DNA from: Myxococcales bacterium | Lineage (GTDB): Bacteria; Myxococcota; Polyangia; HGW-17; SLPX01 | Direction: 5' to 3' | Length of the DNA: 34,753 nt | Assembly (NCBI GenBank): GCA_007131745.1 | Contig: SLPX01000411.1 | Span: 1-34,753 of the forward strand | Part shown: piece by piece, positions 14,765 through 23,900 of the stretch | Layout: each line of letters begins with the position of its first letter | How positions within the stretch are numbered: position 1 is the stretch's first letter | Notes under the pieces: generated by a model | What the model saw: the letters and a program-made list of their open reading frames with translations, nothing else | Database searches by the model: none | Told to the model about the DNA's origin: nothing | Position numbers and translations under genes: made by a program

Positions 14765-15520
14765 ATGAATGTTTTAGACGAATCAACGGCCCGAACTTCG
14801 AGAGTAGCCGTGTTGGTGGTCGGCGACGAAATTCTCAGGGGGCAGGTTCGGGATTCCAATGCTCACTACATGGCCCAAAGGCTTTTTGATGGAGGGGCCG
14901 AATTGCGGTGCGTTCAGGTTGTGGGTGACGAGGTGGAGGCGATCGCTGAGGCTGTTTCAATACTTTCGGTGGCTCATGATTATTTGATCGTGTGCGGAGG
15001 GATAGGCCCCACGCACGATGATGTGACGATGGAAGCCGTGGCAAGGGCATTCGGGGTCGATCTTTCTCCAAAGAAGGAGTTGGTGGAATTGCTTGAAGGT
15101 TGGCGCGGAGTTCCTCTTGACGCCGCTGTTCGCAGGATGACCTTGGTGCCCGAAGGAGCCGGCCTCCTCCCGGTGGAAGGGTTCATGCCGGTCGTTCAAA
15201 TGAAGAATACGGTCGTGTTGCCCGGTGTTCCCCGTATCCTTCGGGTTTCTTTCGACGCTATATCCGGTATTTTCCAAACCGGAGAACCGCCAAGACGAAC
15301 CAGGTGTTTTGTCACGAAAGAGAGAGAACACAGGATAGCGGAAAATCTTCGCTGTTTTGCTTTGGAAGTAGGCCCAAATGTGTCGGTGGGGTCCTATCCA
15401 AGGAGAACACCTACTGATGCGGCTGTTGTTAGGATTACGCTGACATCCAGGGACATTGAAGCCCTTGAAGTCGCGCACGCCCGCCTGTTGGAAAGAATCC
15501 CAGATTTGAAACCGGAATAA
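14765..15520 (+). CDS. CinA N-terminal / MoaB-like molybdopterin-binding domain protein
   Basis: 251 residues forming a single MoCF/MoaB-like domain of the COG1058 group: VAVLVVGDEILRGQVRDSN near residues 14-32, YLIVCGGIGPTHDDVTMEAV at about 73-92, and MKNTVVLPGVPRIL later, where CinA proteins have a similar PGVP. The C-terminal nicotinamide-nucleotide amidase (PncC) domain of full CinA is absent, so this is the stand-alone form. Relatives include CinA and the N-terminal half of FLAD1; nucleotide pyrophosphatase activity is known for some, but the substrate here is open. The reading frame stays open upstream to 14030, over pyrR on the other strand, but conserved residues begin only after 14765. 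Its stop is 26 bases from the convergent FGE-domain gene. Confidence 0.85.
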   Translation: MNVLDESTARTSRVAVLVVGDEILRGQVRDSNAHYMAQRLFDGGAELRCVQVVGDEVEAIAEAVSILSVAHDYLIVCGGIGPTHDDVTMEAVARAFGVDLSPKKELVELLEGWRGVPLDAAVRRMTLVPEGAGLLPVEGFMPVVQMKNTVVLPGVPRILRVSFDAISGIFQTGEPPRRTRCFVTKEREHRIAENLRCFALEVGPNVSVGSYPRRTPTDAAVVRITLTSRDIEALEVAHARLLERIPDLKPE

Positions 15521-15546
15521 ACCGGCTACCGTTGTTTTTTTCGAGA

Positions 15547-16911
15547 TTACGGATTTTGATCATCCGCAGGCAGGCGGACGCAACGAAACCCCAGGTTCAG
15601 ACTGCGCGTGTCGTTGCGCTCATGTTCGCGATTGGTGACCCTGAGGTAAGAAAGGATGGGGTGATGATATCCCCCTCCGCGTATGACCTTGTAACTTCCC
15701 GATGTCAGGTTCACCGGATCAGTGCATCCGTGTTGACAATTGGAATAAATGCTTTCATTCATGGTATCGAGGGTCATCTCCCATACGTTGCCGGCCATAT
15801 CTTCGAGACCGTATGGAGAACGGCCTGCTCCGCTTGTCAGGTAACCGGCCGGCCAGGTGGCTGGAGGATTGGAAGAGTAACAGTAATTCCAATTGCAGTT
15901 GTTGCAGCCGGATGGTTCGGGAGTGTTTCCCCAAGGGTATTTGCGGGTATCAGGGAAAGGACCTCTTGCTGCTTTCTCCCATTGGGCCTCCGATGGCAGA
16001 TCTCCTCCCATCCAATCCCGGCAGAACTCCCGAGCGTCGAACCAGGTTATGCAATTTATCGGGTGTGACTCCCTGCCTGACGGCGTTGTTGTCCAGTTGC
16101 AAAGTGAAGTGTTTCCGGTTGTTTCAGGGTTGCCGGTGCATACACCGGAGTCCTTGCAGGCTCGATACATGGCTATGGTCACTTCTGTCGCCTGGATACA
16201 ATACGCGCTCAGTGTTACTACATGGCGGGGTTGTTCCTTTGTTTGACATTCCCCTCCCTGTTCGCCCTGATTGCAACCTCTGTAGAAATCTCCCTGGGGG
16301 ATGAAGACCCAACCATCATCCGGGCATCCGTTTTCATCGCAAGTCGTTACTCCTGCAGCGTTGTCGTCACAATCTTCCGGGTAATCGCATCCCATGCCTC
16401 GTAAACCGTCTCCGTCATTGTCCGTGCAATTCTGGCATCCATATTCGGTCCAATTGTGAGGATCATCATCGCAGTGATCTTCCGGCATATCACAGTTGGT
16501 TCCGCGGTAACCATCACCATCCGCGTCGTAACAATTTTCGCAACCGAACTGAGTCCAATTGTACGGATCGTCGGGGCAGGCGTCGGAACTGCAGTTGCCT
16601 CCCAGGCACTCGTATCCTTCGGTTTGGGTGCAATCAAGGCAGGGTTCGCCGTTTTTGCCGCAGGCGGTATCCTGGATCCCCATGCGGCAGAATCCCCAAA
16701 GGTCACAGCAACCTTCACAGTTGGCGGGAGAGCAATCTCCTGTGCCGCCCTCGTTGGATATCGTCGAATCGGATTTTGCATCGTGATCAGCATCAGAAAC
16801 CACTGAACCGTCGATTCGATCTCTTTTGCTGAAATCGGTGGCACAGCTCGCAAAAAAACCGCTGATCGTCAGGACAAAAACAAGCTTAATTTTAACTGAT
16901 TCTAATTTCAT
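15547..16911 (-). CDS. FGE-sulfatase (SUMF1-like) domain lipoprotein with cysteine-rich and Tsp3-like repeats
   Basis: The 454-residue protein has a signal peptide and a lipobox ending at Cys23 (FFASC). Residues 57-107 are the GCCD cysteine module shared with the lipoprotein at 9085-10557 (NCEGCCDLWGFCRMGIQD). Residues 110-190 hold two Asp-rich, calcium-binding-like units (DADGDGYRG, DNDGDGLRG) as in thrombospondin type 3 repeats. Residues 197-450 form the FGE-sulfatase fold: IPQGDFYRGC, EVTIAMYRACK, GGDLPSEAQWEKAARG, KYPWGN, EDMAGNVWEM, VIRGGGYHHP and LGFRCVRL. True formylglycine-generating enzymes act on sulfatases, but most lipoprotein versions in Myxococcota have unknown, possibly binding, roles. 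The copper-binding cysteine pair of FGE is not clearly placed here. A stand-alone promoter precedes the gene. Confidence 0.87.
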   Translation of the reverse strand: MKLESVKIKLVFVLTISGFFASCATDFSKRDRIDGSVVSDADHDAKSDSTISNEGGTGDCSPANCEGCCDLWGFCRMGIQDTACGKNGEPCLDCTQTEGYECLGGNCSSDACPDDPYNWTQFGCENCYDADGDGYRGTNCDMPEDHCDDDPHNWTEYGCQNCTDNDGDGLRGMGCDYPEDCDDNAAGVTTCDENGCPDDGWVFIPQGDFYRGCNQGEQGGECQTKEQPRHVVTLSAYCIQATEVTIAMYRACKDSGVCTGNPETTGNTSLCNWTTTPSGRESHPINCITWFDAREFCRDWMGGDLPSEAQWEKAARGPFPDTRKYPWGNTPEPSGCNNCNWNYCYSSNPPATWPAGYLTSGAGRSPYGLEDMAGNVWEMTLDTMNESIYSNCQHGCTDPVNLTSGSYKVIRGGGYHHPILSYLRVTNREHERNDTRSLNLGFRCVRLPADDQNP

Positions 16912-16940
16912 CCAAGCCCCGTTCGAAGGATAACGAATAA

Positions 16941-16969
16941 ACTTTATCTTGAAACCTGTTTATTATCAA
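16941..16969 (-). promoter_or_regulatory. Sigma70-type promoter for the FGE-domain lipoprotein
   Basis: On the minus strand TTGATA (plus 16964-16969), 17 bases, then TAAAGT (plus 16941-16946). Five and four of six consensus bases match. The predicted start lies about 23 bases before the ATG at 16911. Confidence 0.5.
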
Positions 16970-17038
16970 GGGGATCATTAATCCAGGCATGGTTTCGCTG
17001 CATTGGGCGGAGGGTTTTGCACCGGTTTTTCCGGTGTT

Positions 17039-18166
17039 TTAACGTTTGCGGGTTTTTACGCGCTTTTCGATATCTGATGCCTTTTTTCGGAACTCTTTGC
17101 TTTGCTTCCTGATGGCTCGTGATCTTTCCCGGAGAAGCTTTCTTGCTTTTCTGAGGGCTTTCAGTCGGGATTGTTCATTTCCGGACGCAAAGTCTTTTTC
17201 CATGTTGGAAGCAACTTCTTTGCCGGCCAGATCTTGGATGGCTCTGATGGTAGTGTTCCAAACGCGCTGAATAGAAACGGAGTGCGCCGGCGAGCCTGTT
17301 TCGCCGTCGGCCGGTTGTGTCACGGGATCGGCCGCGCCGTAATCGTAATGTCCTTCGGAACCGTCATGGGGGTCCGGTGTCAGTCCCGATTCTATGTTTC
17401 GTGAGTGGTCATCTCCGGTTTCGATGACTCCCTTGACTCCGGGAGCGCGATCTATTCTGACCGAAACCCGCCGTCGACTGTCGGTTCCCCAGAGTTGATC
17501 GCTGCCTTCAGCGCGGTCTACCGCCCGACGCAGCGCTACCTGTCTTTCCATGCGGTTGATGGATTGTTCCAACGATCTTAAGCGCTCCTCCAATTTGTCA
17601 GCGGAATCATCCAGGAGGTCGGCTTTTCTGCGGATTTCAGATGGTCCGTCCCTGGGATCTATTTCCACCTTTGCGAGTTTCAAGGAACTCTGTTTTCCAC
17701 GTGGAACTATTCCCCTCGCCTTTTCCAGGCATTGCTTGGCTTTTCTACCGGCTCGGCTTTGTTCGCTCTTTTTGGTTTCTTCAAATATGTATTGCAACCG
17801 ACTGGTTAGGTTTCCCACCTGTTCTCTGTATCCGCGAATTCTCCCATCCAGTTCGCTTAATTTATCCGACAACTCCCTGGCCTCGGCCATTACTGCACGC
17901 AGCCTGTAATCCCGAGCCGGTCCGGCTGGTTGCGCTTGCAACCTGGTTGCCATTTTTTTTAGTTTATTCAGCCAGTTAAGCAGCTTCTGCCGTTCTTCTT
18001 GCAAGGTTTCTATAGTCTGTTTCGCCTCGTCGATACCGGCACAGGACTCGTATATATCCTTTTCCATGCGGTTTCCGTAGGCCGTTTGTTGGGCGGCCCA
18101 CAAAATACAGAACAACATGCAAGCTGCTGTTGCGGTATAGATTCTGTATTTTGCTTTCAACCTCAT
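17039..18166 (-). CDS. Sec-exported coiled-coil protein of unknown function
   Basis: The 375-residue protein has a classic signal peptide (basic start, hydrophobic 11-25, likely cleavage after AYG near residue 31) with no lipobox. Residues 35-150 and 175-225 show heptad-like patterns (IETLQEERQKLLNWLNKLKKM; LDDSADKLEERLRSLEQSIN), so two long coiled coils are likely. Residues 230-305 are a low-complexity, Gly/Asp/His-rich linker. The last 70 residues are strikingly basic and helical (LKALRKARKLLRERSR, KRVKTRKR), suggesting contact with an acidic partner such as LPS, polyphosphate or nucleic acid; that is inference. GGAG lies about ten bases before ATG 18166. A small hairpin (17020-17036) follows the stop. 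Confidence 0.75.
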   Translation of the reverse strand: MRLKAKYRIYTATAACMLFCILWAAQQTAYGNRMEKDIYESCAGIDEAKQTIETLQEERQKLLNWLNKLKKMATRLQAQPAGPARDYRLRAVMAEARELSDKLSELDGRIRGYREQVGNLTSRLQYIFEETKKSEQSRAGRKAKQCLEKARGIVPRGKQSSLKLAKVEIDPRDGPSEIRRKADLLDDSADKLEERLRSLEQSINRMERQVALRRAVDRAEGSDQLWGTDSRRRVSVRIDRAPGVKGVIETGDDHSRNIESGLTPDPHDGSEGHYDYGAADPVTQPADGETGSPAHSVSIQRVWNTTIRAIQDLAGKEVASNMEKDFASGNEQSRLKALRKARKLLRERSRAIRKQSKEFRKKASDIEKRVKTRKR

Positions 18167-18372
18167 GATTGAATTCTCCGCGTATCTTCAAACTTGTCCG
18201 GTTGTGGTTCCGGTTTTATATACGAAATTACTAGCAATAATCAGGCCATTTATTTCGCCGAAAATACTGTGTTTTTCATGCTGTTCTTTCAAAAATCTGA
18301 GACGACTCGTGGATTATGTATAAAAAAGCTGTGATCATAGCGATCCTTTTGTCGTCGGAATCTCACCCGGGT

Positions 18373-18399
18373 CGGGAATCAACACAAACCCGATTCCCG
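18373..18399. promoter_or_regulatory. Eight-base inverted repeat upstream of the phosphatase lipoprotein
   Basis: CGGGAATC (18373-18380) and GATTCCCG (18392-18399) are perfect inverted arms around 11 bases, ending 52 bases before ATG 18452. The rest of the 285-base divergent spacer holds an A/T-rich TATATA (18217-18222), a possible -10 for the coiled-coil gene on the minus strand, and little else I can identify. It may be a repressor site or a 5'-leader hairpin. Confidence 0.35.
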
Positions 18400-18451
18400 C
18401 GGAATTTCATTGCTGTTGGTAAATACAAAAAAGTGTCGTAGAAATCAAAAC

Positions 18452-19405
18452 ATGAAAACCGAAACATTATTTCCATTTAAGGTCTATTCCCGGATGTGGC
18501 TTGCTGCATGTTTGTATTTTGCAATGTGGGCTATGGTCGGCTGCAGAAATCATGCCGCAGTAAAAGGAGATGATTTTGTGGACGGAAGTTCCACGAGCAG
18601 TCCCGATTCCGGCTCAGATTCAGTTGATGAAAAAGTTTCAGACAATGGGTTTTCCGGGATTATGCCGGTCAAGACGATATATTTGGCTCGGCACGGACGC
18701 ACTCATATGAACAGAATCGGTTGGATCAACGGCCGGTTCAAATGGGATCATTTGGATCCTCTCGGATACCGGCAGCGCGTGGGACTGTTTGCGCTCCTCA
18801 AGGATGAACCCATTCATGCTGTTTTTGTGTCCGAGCTTAACAGGACCCGCCAGACAGCCGATCCTCTTGCAAAGCATTTCGGATTGACGCCGATCATTGC
18901 GCCGGAACTCAACGAGTTCAGTGGCGGCATTTTTGAAGGCATGTGCCAGGGGGCCGGGAGGAAATTGCCGCCGGAAGATCCCCGCTCCGAATGTTTTGTT
19001 GTTTCTGACGACTCCCTTGTAAAAATGGGCGATGATCTTCTTTTGGAAGAGATTCTGAAATCTCAGAAGGGAGGGATCGACTATCGGGCTCCTGGTGGCG
19101 GTGAAAGTGTTAGAGATGTGTCGAAACGGTTGAAATTGTTTTTTGCAAAACTTTCGTCTTTGCCGGTTGAATCCGAGATACTCATTGTAGGGCACGGTGG
19201 CACGAATCGTTTTCTGTTGGCGCTTCTAATGGGCTGGAACCTTGAAGATTCAAGGAAAATAAGGCAGGGGCACACCCAGGTTTTTCGCCTTACGAGAACT
19301 GAGAAAACTCCTCCCGACCTGGATGTTTTTGTTAATGGGAGGTGGACCGGTTGTTCAGGCCCGCCCGATCCGAAAAAAGGGCTGGAATGTTTGCGATCGG
19401 ATTAG
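18452..19405 (+). CDS. Histidine phosphatase (phosphoglycerate-mutase-like) lipoprotein
   Basis: From ATG 18452 the 317-residue protein has a long N-region, a hydrophobic core and a lipobox ending at Cys31 (MVGC). An in-frame TTG at 18410 would add 14 residues and make the signal worse. After a Ser/Asp-rich linker (36-65) comes the histidine-phosphatase domain: LARHGRT with His81 as the phospho-acceptor and the paired Arg, SELNRTRQTAD with the third Arg, the ELNEFSGGIFEG acid-loop region, and VGHGGTNR with His248. All four core residues are present, so it should be active as a phosphatase. Cytoplasmic relatives dephosphorylate sugar phosphates or cobalamin precursors; export to the envelope makes those substrates unlikely. 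It ends 21 bases from the convergent membrane-protein gene. Confidence 0.86.
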   Translation: MKTETLFPFKVYSRMWLAACLYFAMWAMVGCRNHAAVKGDDFVDGSSTSSPDSGSDSVDEKVSDNGFSGIMPVKTIYLARHGRTHMNRIGWINGRFKWDHLDPLGYRQRVGLFALLKDEPIHAVFVSELNRTRQTADPLAKHFGLTPIIAPELNEFSGGIFEGMCQGAGRKLPPEDPRSECFVVSDDSLVKMGDDLLLEEILKSQKGGIDYRAPGGGESVRDVSKRLKLFFAKLSSLPVESEILIVGHGGTNRFLLALLMGWNLEDSRKIRQGHTQVFRLTRTEKTPPDLDVFVNGRWTGCSGPPDPKKGLECLRSD

Positions 19406-19426
19406 TGCCGGGATATTCACGGAAAA

Positions 19427-20683
19427 TCAGAAAATGATGTAACGGTTGATCTTCGACCGAGTGGCGTATTTTTCGTAGGTTCTCAAAACCTCAGTCGGTT
19501 TTACGCGTTCATCTATTTCCCTGAGCAATCTGCCGACGGCTACGCGGTATTGTAAATAAATCTGCCATGCTCCCTGGGCTCGGGAAAGTTGCTGTTGCAC
19601 ATCAGTGCTGCCGCCGAAACAATCAGCGAGGCCGCCCATACCTCCCAGATCGAGATCCAGAACCCTCTCTTCGGGATTGTCGGTGTTGTATTGGAAGGTT
19701 CTTTGCTCTCCGCCGACTTCCAGTACATAACCATCGGGTTGCCTGTCTTTGCACTTTCGGTCTAGTTTCGGCCCGCAACGTGCGGCTTCCGGTTCCAGGA
19801 TCGTCAGCGCCACCGATCTCGGCCCTGTGAAAAAAGCGCCGAACCTGGTTTCTTGCTGTTGCCTCTTGAGTTGTTCGCGTCCTTCGGCAGTGATGAGGTT
19901 CAACGCCTCCCGCTCCCTAAACTCAAACGACCTCATCGCGGTTATGGTTTCGCGCAATTGTTTTAAAAGAGCGAAGTAGGTAAACAACTGCCCGACGACC
20001 GGTTGGTCCGCTGGGCTCAGCATGTTGTAAAAAATACCGAAAATTTCAGCCTCGCGCAGATTTTCAAGGGGTCCAACCAGTGGTTCCGCCTGGTTTCCGA
20101 AGTCAGGGGAGTATGTTTCTATCATCCCGCCGCCCCGCTGATCGGTCAGCGGATATTGCTGCTCCAGGGCTTCGATTCTGCGTACCGCCTGGTTGAACGT
20201 CTGAAGGCTTTCAACGATCTTTTGTGAATCTTCGGTTACCTTGTTCACCCAACCCCGGATAATGACTGTTTTTCCGCACTGAGTTCCAACAAAAAATGCC
20301 ACCACAGCGAGCGATCCAAGGACGATTCGAAAGATCAGCTCCTTCTTGCCGTGCATTTGTTTTCCGGAAAACTCATCTTCCCCTCCGGCCAGATCATCGC
20401 CGATACCGGCTGCAGCCACAGCCTGTTGCGGCTGGGGTTGCTGATACCCGGTGGGTGGAACGACACCGCCTCCCGGACGAGATACAGCGCTTGTAGGTGG
20501 AACTATTCCTCCCGGAGGAGGTACAGCACCGCCGGGAGGAGGCACTGCGCCGCCGGGAGGAGGCACTGCGCCGCCCGGAGGAGGCACTGCGCCGCCCGGA
20601 GGTTTGGCGCCGGGTTTGGCCAATCCGAGCTTGGCCTTTAAATCTTTTATGTCGCGGGCAGGTTTTTTAGGCTTGTCTGTCAC
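19427..20683 (-). CDS. Single-pass membrane protein with N-terminal Pro/Gly heptad repeats
   Basis: The 418-residue protein starts at GTG 20683, with GGAG eight bases upstream. Residues 10-22 (RDIKDLKAKLGLA) form a short basic helix. Residues 28-62 are five PPGGAVP-type repeats. More Pro/Gln-rich sequence runs to 90, then a Gly/Asp linker. The only membrane segment is about 116-136 (ELIFRIVLGSLAVVAFFVG), so the repeats are predicted cytoplasmic and the remaining 280 residues periplasmic. The periplasmic part starts with a heptad-like helix (VESLQTFNQAVRRIEALEQQ), contains two cysteines in CGPKLDRKC plus a third further on, and ends in another helical stretch. I do not recognise a family. Pro-rich cytoplasmic tails of this sort occur in envelope-spanning scaffolds, so a structural role is possible but unproven. 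Confidence 0.78.
   Translation of the reverse strand: MTDKPKKPARDIKDLKAKLGLAKPGAKPPGGAVPPPGGAVPPPGGAVPPPGGAVPPPGGIVPPTSAVSRPGGGVVPPTGYQQPQPQQAVAAAGIGDDLAGGEDEFSGKQMHGKKELIFRIVLGSLAVVAFFVGTQCGKTVIIRGWVNKVTEDSQKIVESLQTFNQAVRRIEALEQQYPLTDQRGGGMIETYSPDFGNQAEPLVGPLENLREAEIFGIFYNMLSPADQPVVGQLFTYFALLKQLRETITAMRSFEFREREALNLITAEGREQLKRQQQETRFGAFFTGPRSVALTILEPEAARCGPKLDRKCKDRQPDGYVLEVGGEQRTFQYNTDNPEERVLDLDLGGMGGLADCFGGSTDVQQQLSRAQGAWQIYLQYRVAVGRLLREIDERVKPTEVLRTYEKYATRSKINRYIIF
20498..20602 (-). repeat. 21-bp tandem repeats encoding PPGGAVP
   Basis: Five near-identical 21-base units lie in frame in the membrane-protein gene; the first four encode PPGGAVP and the last PPGGIVP. Synonymous differences (CCGGGAGG versus CCCGGAGG) are few, suggesting recent expansion. 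Confidence 0.85.
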
Positions 20684-20712
20684 AGCTTTTCTCCACTCCA
20701 GCGCTTTGCGCT

Positions 20713-20742
20713 AAAAAGGCCCGAGTGACCGAACAATCGGGC
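20713..20742 (-). terminator. Attenuator-like terminator in the leader of the PPGGAVP membrane protein
   Basis: On the minus-strand transcript GCCCGA (plus 20737-20742) pairs with TCGGGC (plus 20719-20724), with a further TG:CA pair after one mismatch and a UUCGGU loop, and is followed after one base by five T. It lies between the predicted promoter and the GTG start, with no gene upstream to terminate. A second hairpin AGCGC-TTT-GCGCT (20700-20712) separates it from the ribosome site. Confidence 0.5.
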
Positions 20743-20764
20743 GGATCCTGACAATCGGGGCCGT

Positions 20765-20793
20765 AGTCTATATACCGGTTGATTGCCTGTCAA
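20765..20793 (-). promoter_or_regulatory. Sigma70-type promoter for the PPGGAVP membrane protein
   Basis: On the minus strand a perfect TTGACA (plus 20788-20793), 17 bases, then TAGACT (plus 20765-20770; four of six). The predicted leader is about 75 bases and contains the terminator-like hairpin. Confidence 0.6.
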
Positions 20794-20976
20794 GCAAAGG
20801 AAGCGATCAGTGGATCAGCGCATTATGACCGCTGAATTAAGAGCACAAAAACGAACCCCGTTTTCCTGTTAACCTTCTTGCAGGTCGGCCGGGTATCGAT
20901 TACTCTCGCAAAGGAGACGTGGAATTAGAAAAACGCTGGTTGATGCCGGATTGATTCAAAGGGTGGTTTACCAATC

Positions 20977-23900
20977 ATGACAGGGACTTGTGGTTATGTA
21001 TCTGGAAAGATTTACAAAGCTCACGGGGGGCGTGTTCTACAAGATCTGCTCCTAAAGCATCTTCAAAAGCTTTTGAAAGAAAAGCCTGATGCCGGCGATT
21101 TCGGGCCGGTCAGAATCGTGGTTCCATCGGCGAGCCTTCGTATTCATTTAAGCGCCCAGATAACAGGCCGGTTGGGTGCGGTCGCGGGATTGCGGGTGCA
21201 AACCTTGCATTCTCTTGCACGGGAGGTGGTTGAAAGAGGGTACTCGCTTTTTTCCGGGGATTGCCGAGGAAATGATGATCTTTCCATTGAGCCTTTTGAA
21301 AGTTACGCTGGAATTCTACCGATTCTGGTCGAGCGATCTGCTAGAGAAAATGTCTTGTGGAAAGAATTCGAGGATCTGGATGGACCTTTCGGAATCCTGG
21401 CCGGGACCGTACGGGATCTGCTTGACGCGGGTTTTCACCCCGCACAAAGTGACGCTCTGAAAGAGCTCTTGCTGGACATGGACGCTGATAAAGATGAAAT
21501 TGCAAGAGCCATAGCTGTAATTGAAACAGCTGAAAGAGTTTTAGAGCAGAGTCGAAAATCAGCCGTACGGTTGGATCACGAGTTGCCGGGCCTGGCGCGC
21601 AGGTTGCTTCAAGACCATGATCCTGAAACCCTTTATCCCACCCGCTGCACCCTTGTTTACGGGTTTTCCAACGCCACCGGGGAGGTCACCGAATTGTTGC
21701 GGGTGGTTGTCGGTCGTTTGAACGGATCGGTATACCTGGATAAACCGCGATCCGCGGCCTGGTTTGTGTCCGGCGGCATGGAGGAGGATGGTGGGGAAAG
21801 TTCGTTTTTGCGACCTGGTTTTTCGGATCGGTTTGAAGAGCGGTTGTCGGACATTGTATCCACCGAAGCATTTATGCCGCCCGGTTCGGCCGGTGTTTCG
21901 GATCCTCCGGAGCTGGAAATGTTTTGTGCTTCCTCACCCGGATGCGAGATCCGTGAAACAGCGCGCAGGATAAGGAAAATACTGGAAACCGACCGTGGAG
22001 TTACAAGACCCGAAACAATAGGTGTCGTAGCCCGCGAACCGGATACGTACTGCATGGTGTTGAGGCGGGAGTTTTCCCGACTGGCATTGCCCTTTTCGGG
22101 CGGGTCCGCTCCAGGACCCAGGAGAGCCGGGCACGCGCTGGTCGAGGCCGTGTCAGGCCTGCTGCAAAAAGAATGTAAGGCTTCTGTTGAAACGTGGCTG
22201 AACTCTTTTCACCCTTTGTTTCTCTCTGATCCGCTTTTCTGCGGAAAAGCGTCTCATCCGATGGCATCGGACATCTTGGCTGCTTTCAGAGGCCGGGGGA
22301 TCACGCGGCTGAGACAGGTGGTCGGGATGTGCCTGGATGATTTCGTCATGACCGCGGATGGTTCCGGTGTGTTGCTGCCGTCGCGACTTGGTTTTGCCGG
22401 TTCAAAGAGGACTCTCGACGCAAACGTCCTGTCATGTTTGCTGAAAAAGGCATCAGACCTTGTTTCTTTTTTTGAATCGATTCCTGAACGCTCGTCGTTT
22501 GCCCAGCGGGTGAACGGATTACGCCGGATGTTGGAATCCTGCCTTGGTTGGAGCAGCGATGATGCTCAATCGCTTGCATCGGAATTGGCCGAAGAAATGC
22601 CCTCGGGCTTTGAATTGAGCCCGGAAGATTTTTCATCGCTTTTTGCCGGGTGGGCCGAAAGCAACTCGGCCGGGCCCCTGGGAGGCAAGGGAGGAGGGGT
22701 TCAGGTTTTGTCGGTCATCGAGGCTCGGGGTCACACTTTTGAACATCTTTTCCTGGTCGGAATGAAAAGGGGCATTTTTCCTCGCACAATAACAACCGAT
22801 GCCCTGATTGCCGATGAAATAAGAGGCCGGATGCGGGTGTTGCTTCCGGACCTTCCCGTCAAGGCGGATGGGTACGAAGAAGAAAGATACCTCTTTGAGC
22901 AATTGCTCCACGCAGCCCCGCGCGTAACCTTGTCATATCACACGCACGACGAAAGCGGATCCGCGGTGTCGAGGTCGCCTTTCCTGGAGCAACTGCTCAT
23001 GAACGGAGCCCGGGAACCCGAATGCGCGGCCGATATTTACGATGAAGCTTCCGGCGAAATCGGCCGGGACAATGAACCGAGCGGCCTGCAAGCCGGGGAG
23101 TTTTTCCCCGCGTTCGAGCACGCTGTAAAGGCGGGTCTTACAGGCCGCGACGAAAGGGTCGAATCGTGGCTTGTAAAGACGTTGGAACAAGATCGCTGCA
23201 TTTTGCCCATGCTTGCCGGCGCCCTGGGCGCGGCCGAATGGAACACATTGTCACCCGGTATTGAGTTCAACGTGGACCCATCGAGCCTGGCGAAAGGGCG
23301 CATTGCCGTATTGAAGGAACTGGAGCCTGATTTGACCACCGCCGAGGGAGCGAAACTTTCCACTGAACCGGGACCTTATCAGGGTTTTGTTTCAAAGCCG
23401 AGCTACGCTTCGGATCCCCGTAATGGTCGGGTTTTCATCACCACCCTGGAAGGACTCGCGCGTTGTCCATGGCAGGTTTTTGTTACCAGGATTCTGCGGG
23501 TTGATCGAACTTTGGATCCGCTGGAAAGTTTACCTGACGCGGGTTCCTTGATTATCGGCAAATTAGTGCATGAGGTTTTAGCCGGGATCGCGGGAGTGGA
23601 TGATCATGGTTCCAGGAATATGTCCGAGGTTTTGACGAGAAAACCAAAAACCGCTCTTTGGCCGAATGAGAAAATTCTTTCCCGAATGAACATGGAATGT
23701 GCCCGGGATGTCTTGAAAGAAGACGGAATAAATATGCCCGGACTGGCGCTGGTTGCCGCTCGGCAAGCTTTGCCTTACCTGGAACGTTGCCGGGAAATCG
23801 AGTGGTCGAAAGACGCTCCGGAAGTTTTGGGGGCCGAACTGCAAGGTGAGTTCACCGCGATTTGTTCGGGCGAAAAAAGCGGAACACCTCGGAAAATTTA

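Noticed and set aside
15521..15546. Terminator between the convergent CinA-like and FGE-domain genes
   Set aside because: There is a seven-T run at 15535-15541 but only three- or four-pair stems before it.
17020..17036. Hairpin CACCGG/CCGGTG after the coiled-coil gene as an intrinsic terminator
   Set aside because: On the transcribed (minus) strand it is followed by CAAAACC rather than a T-run; the T-run is on the other strand.
20911..20954. Mini-ORF (GTG 20919 to TGA 20952-20954) before addB
   Set aside because: The AAGGAG lies only two bases from the GTG, too close for normal initiation, and the 11-codon product has no feature of a leader peptide.
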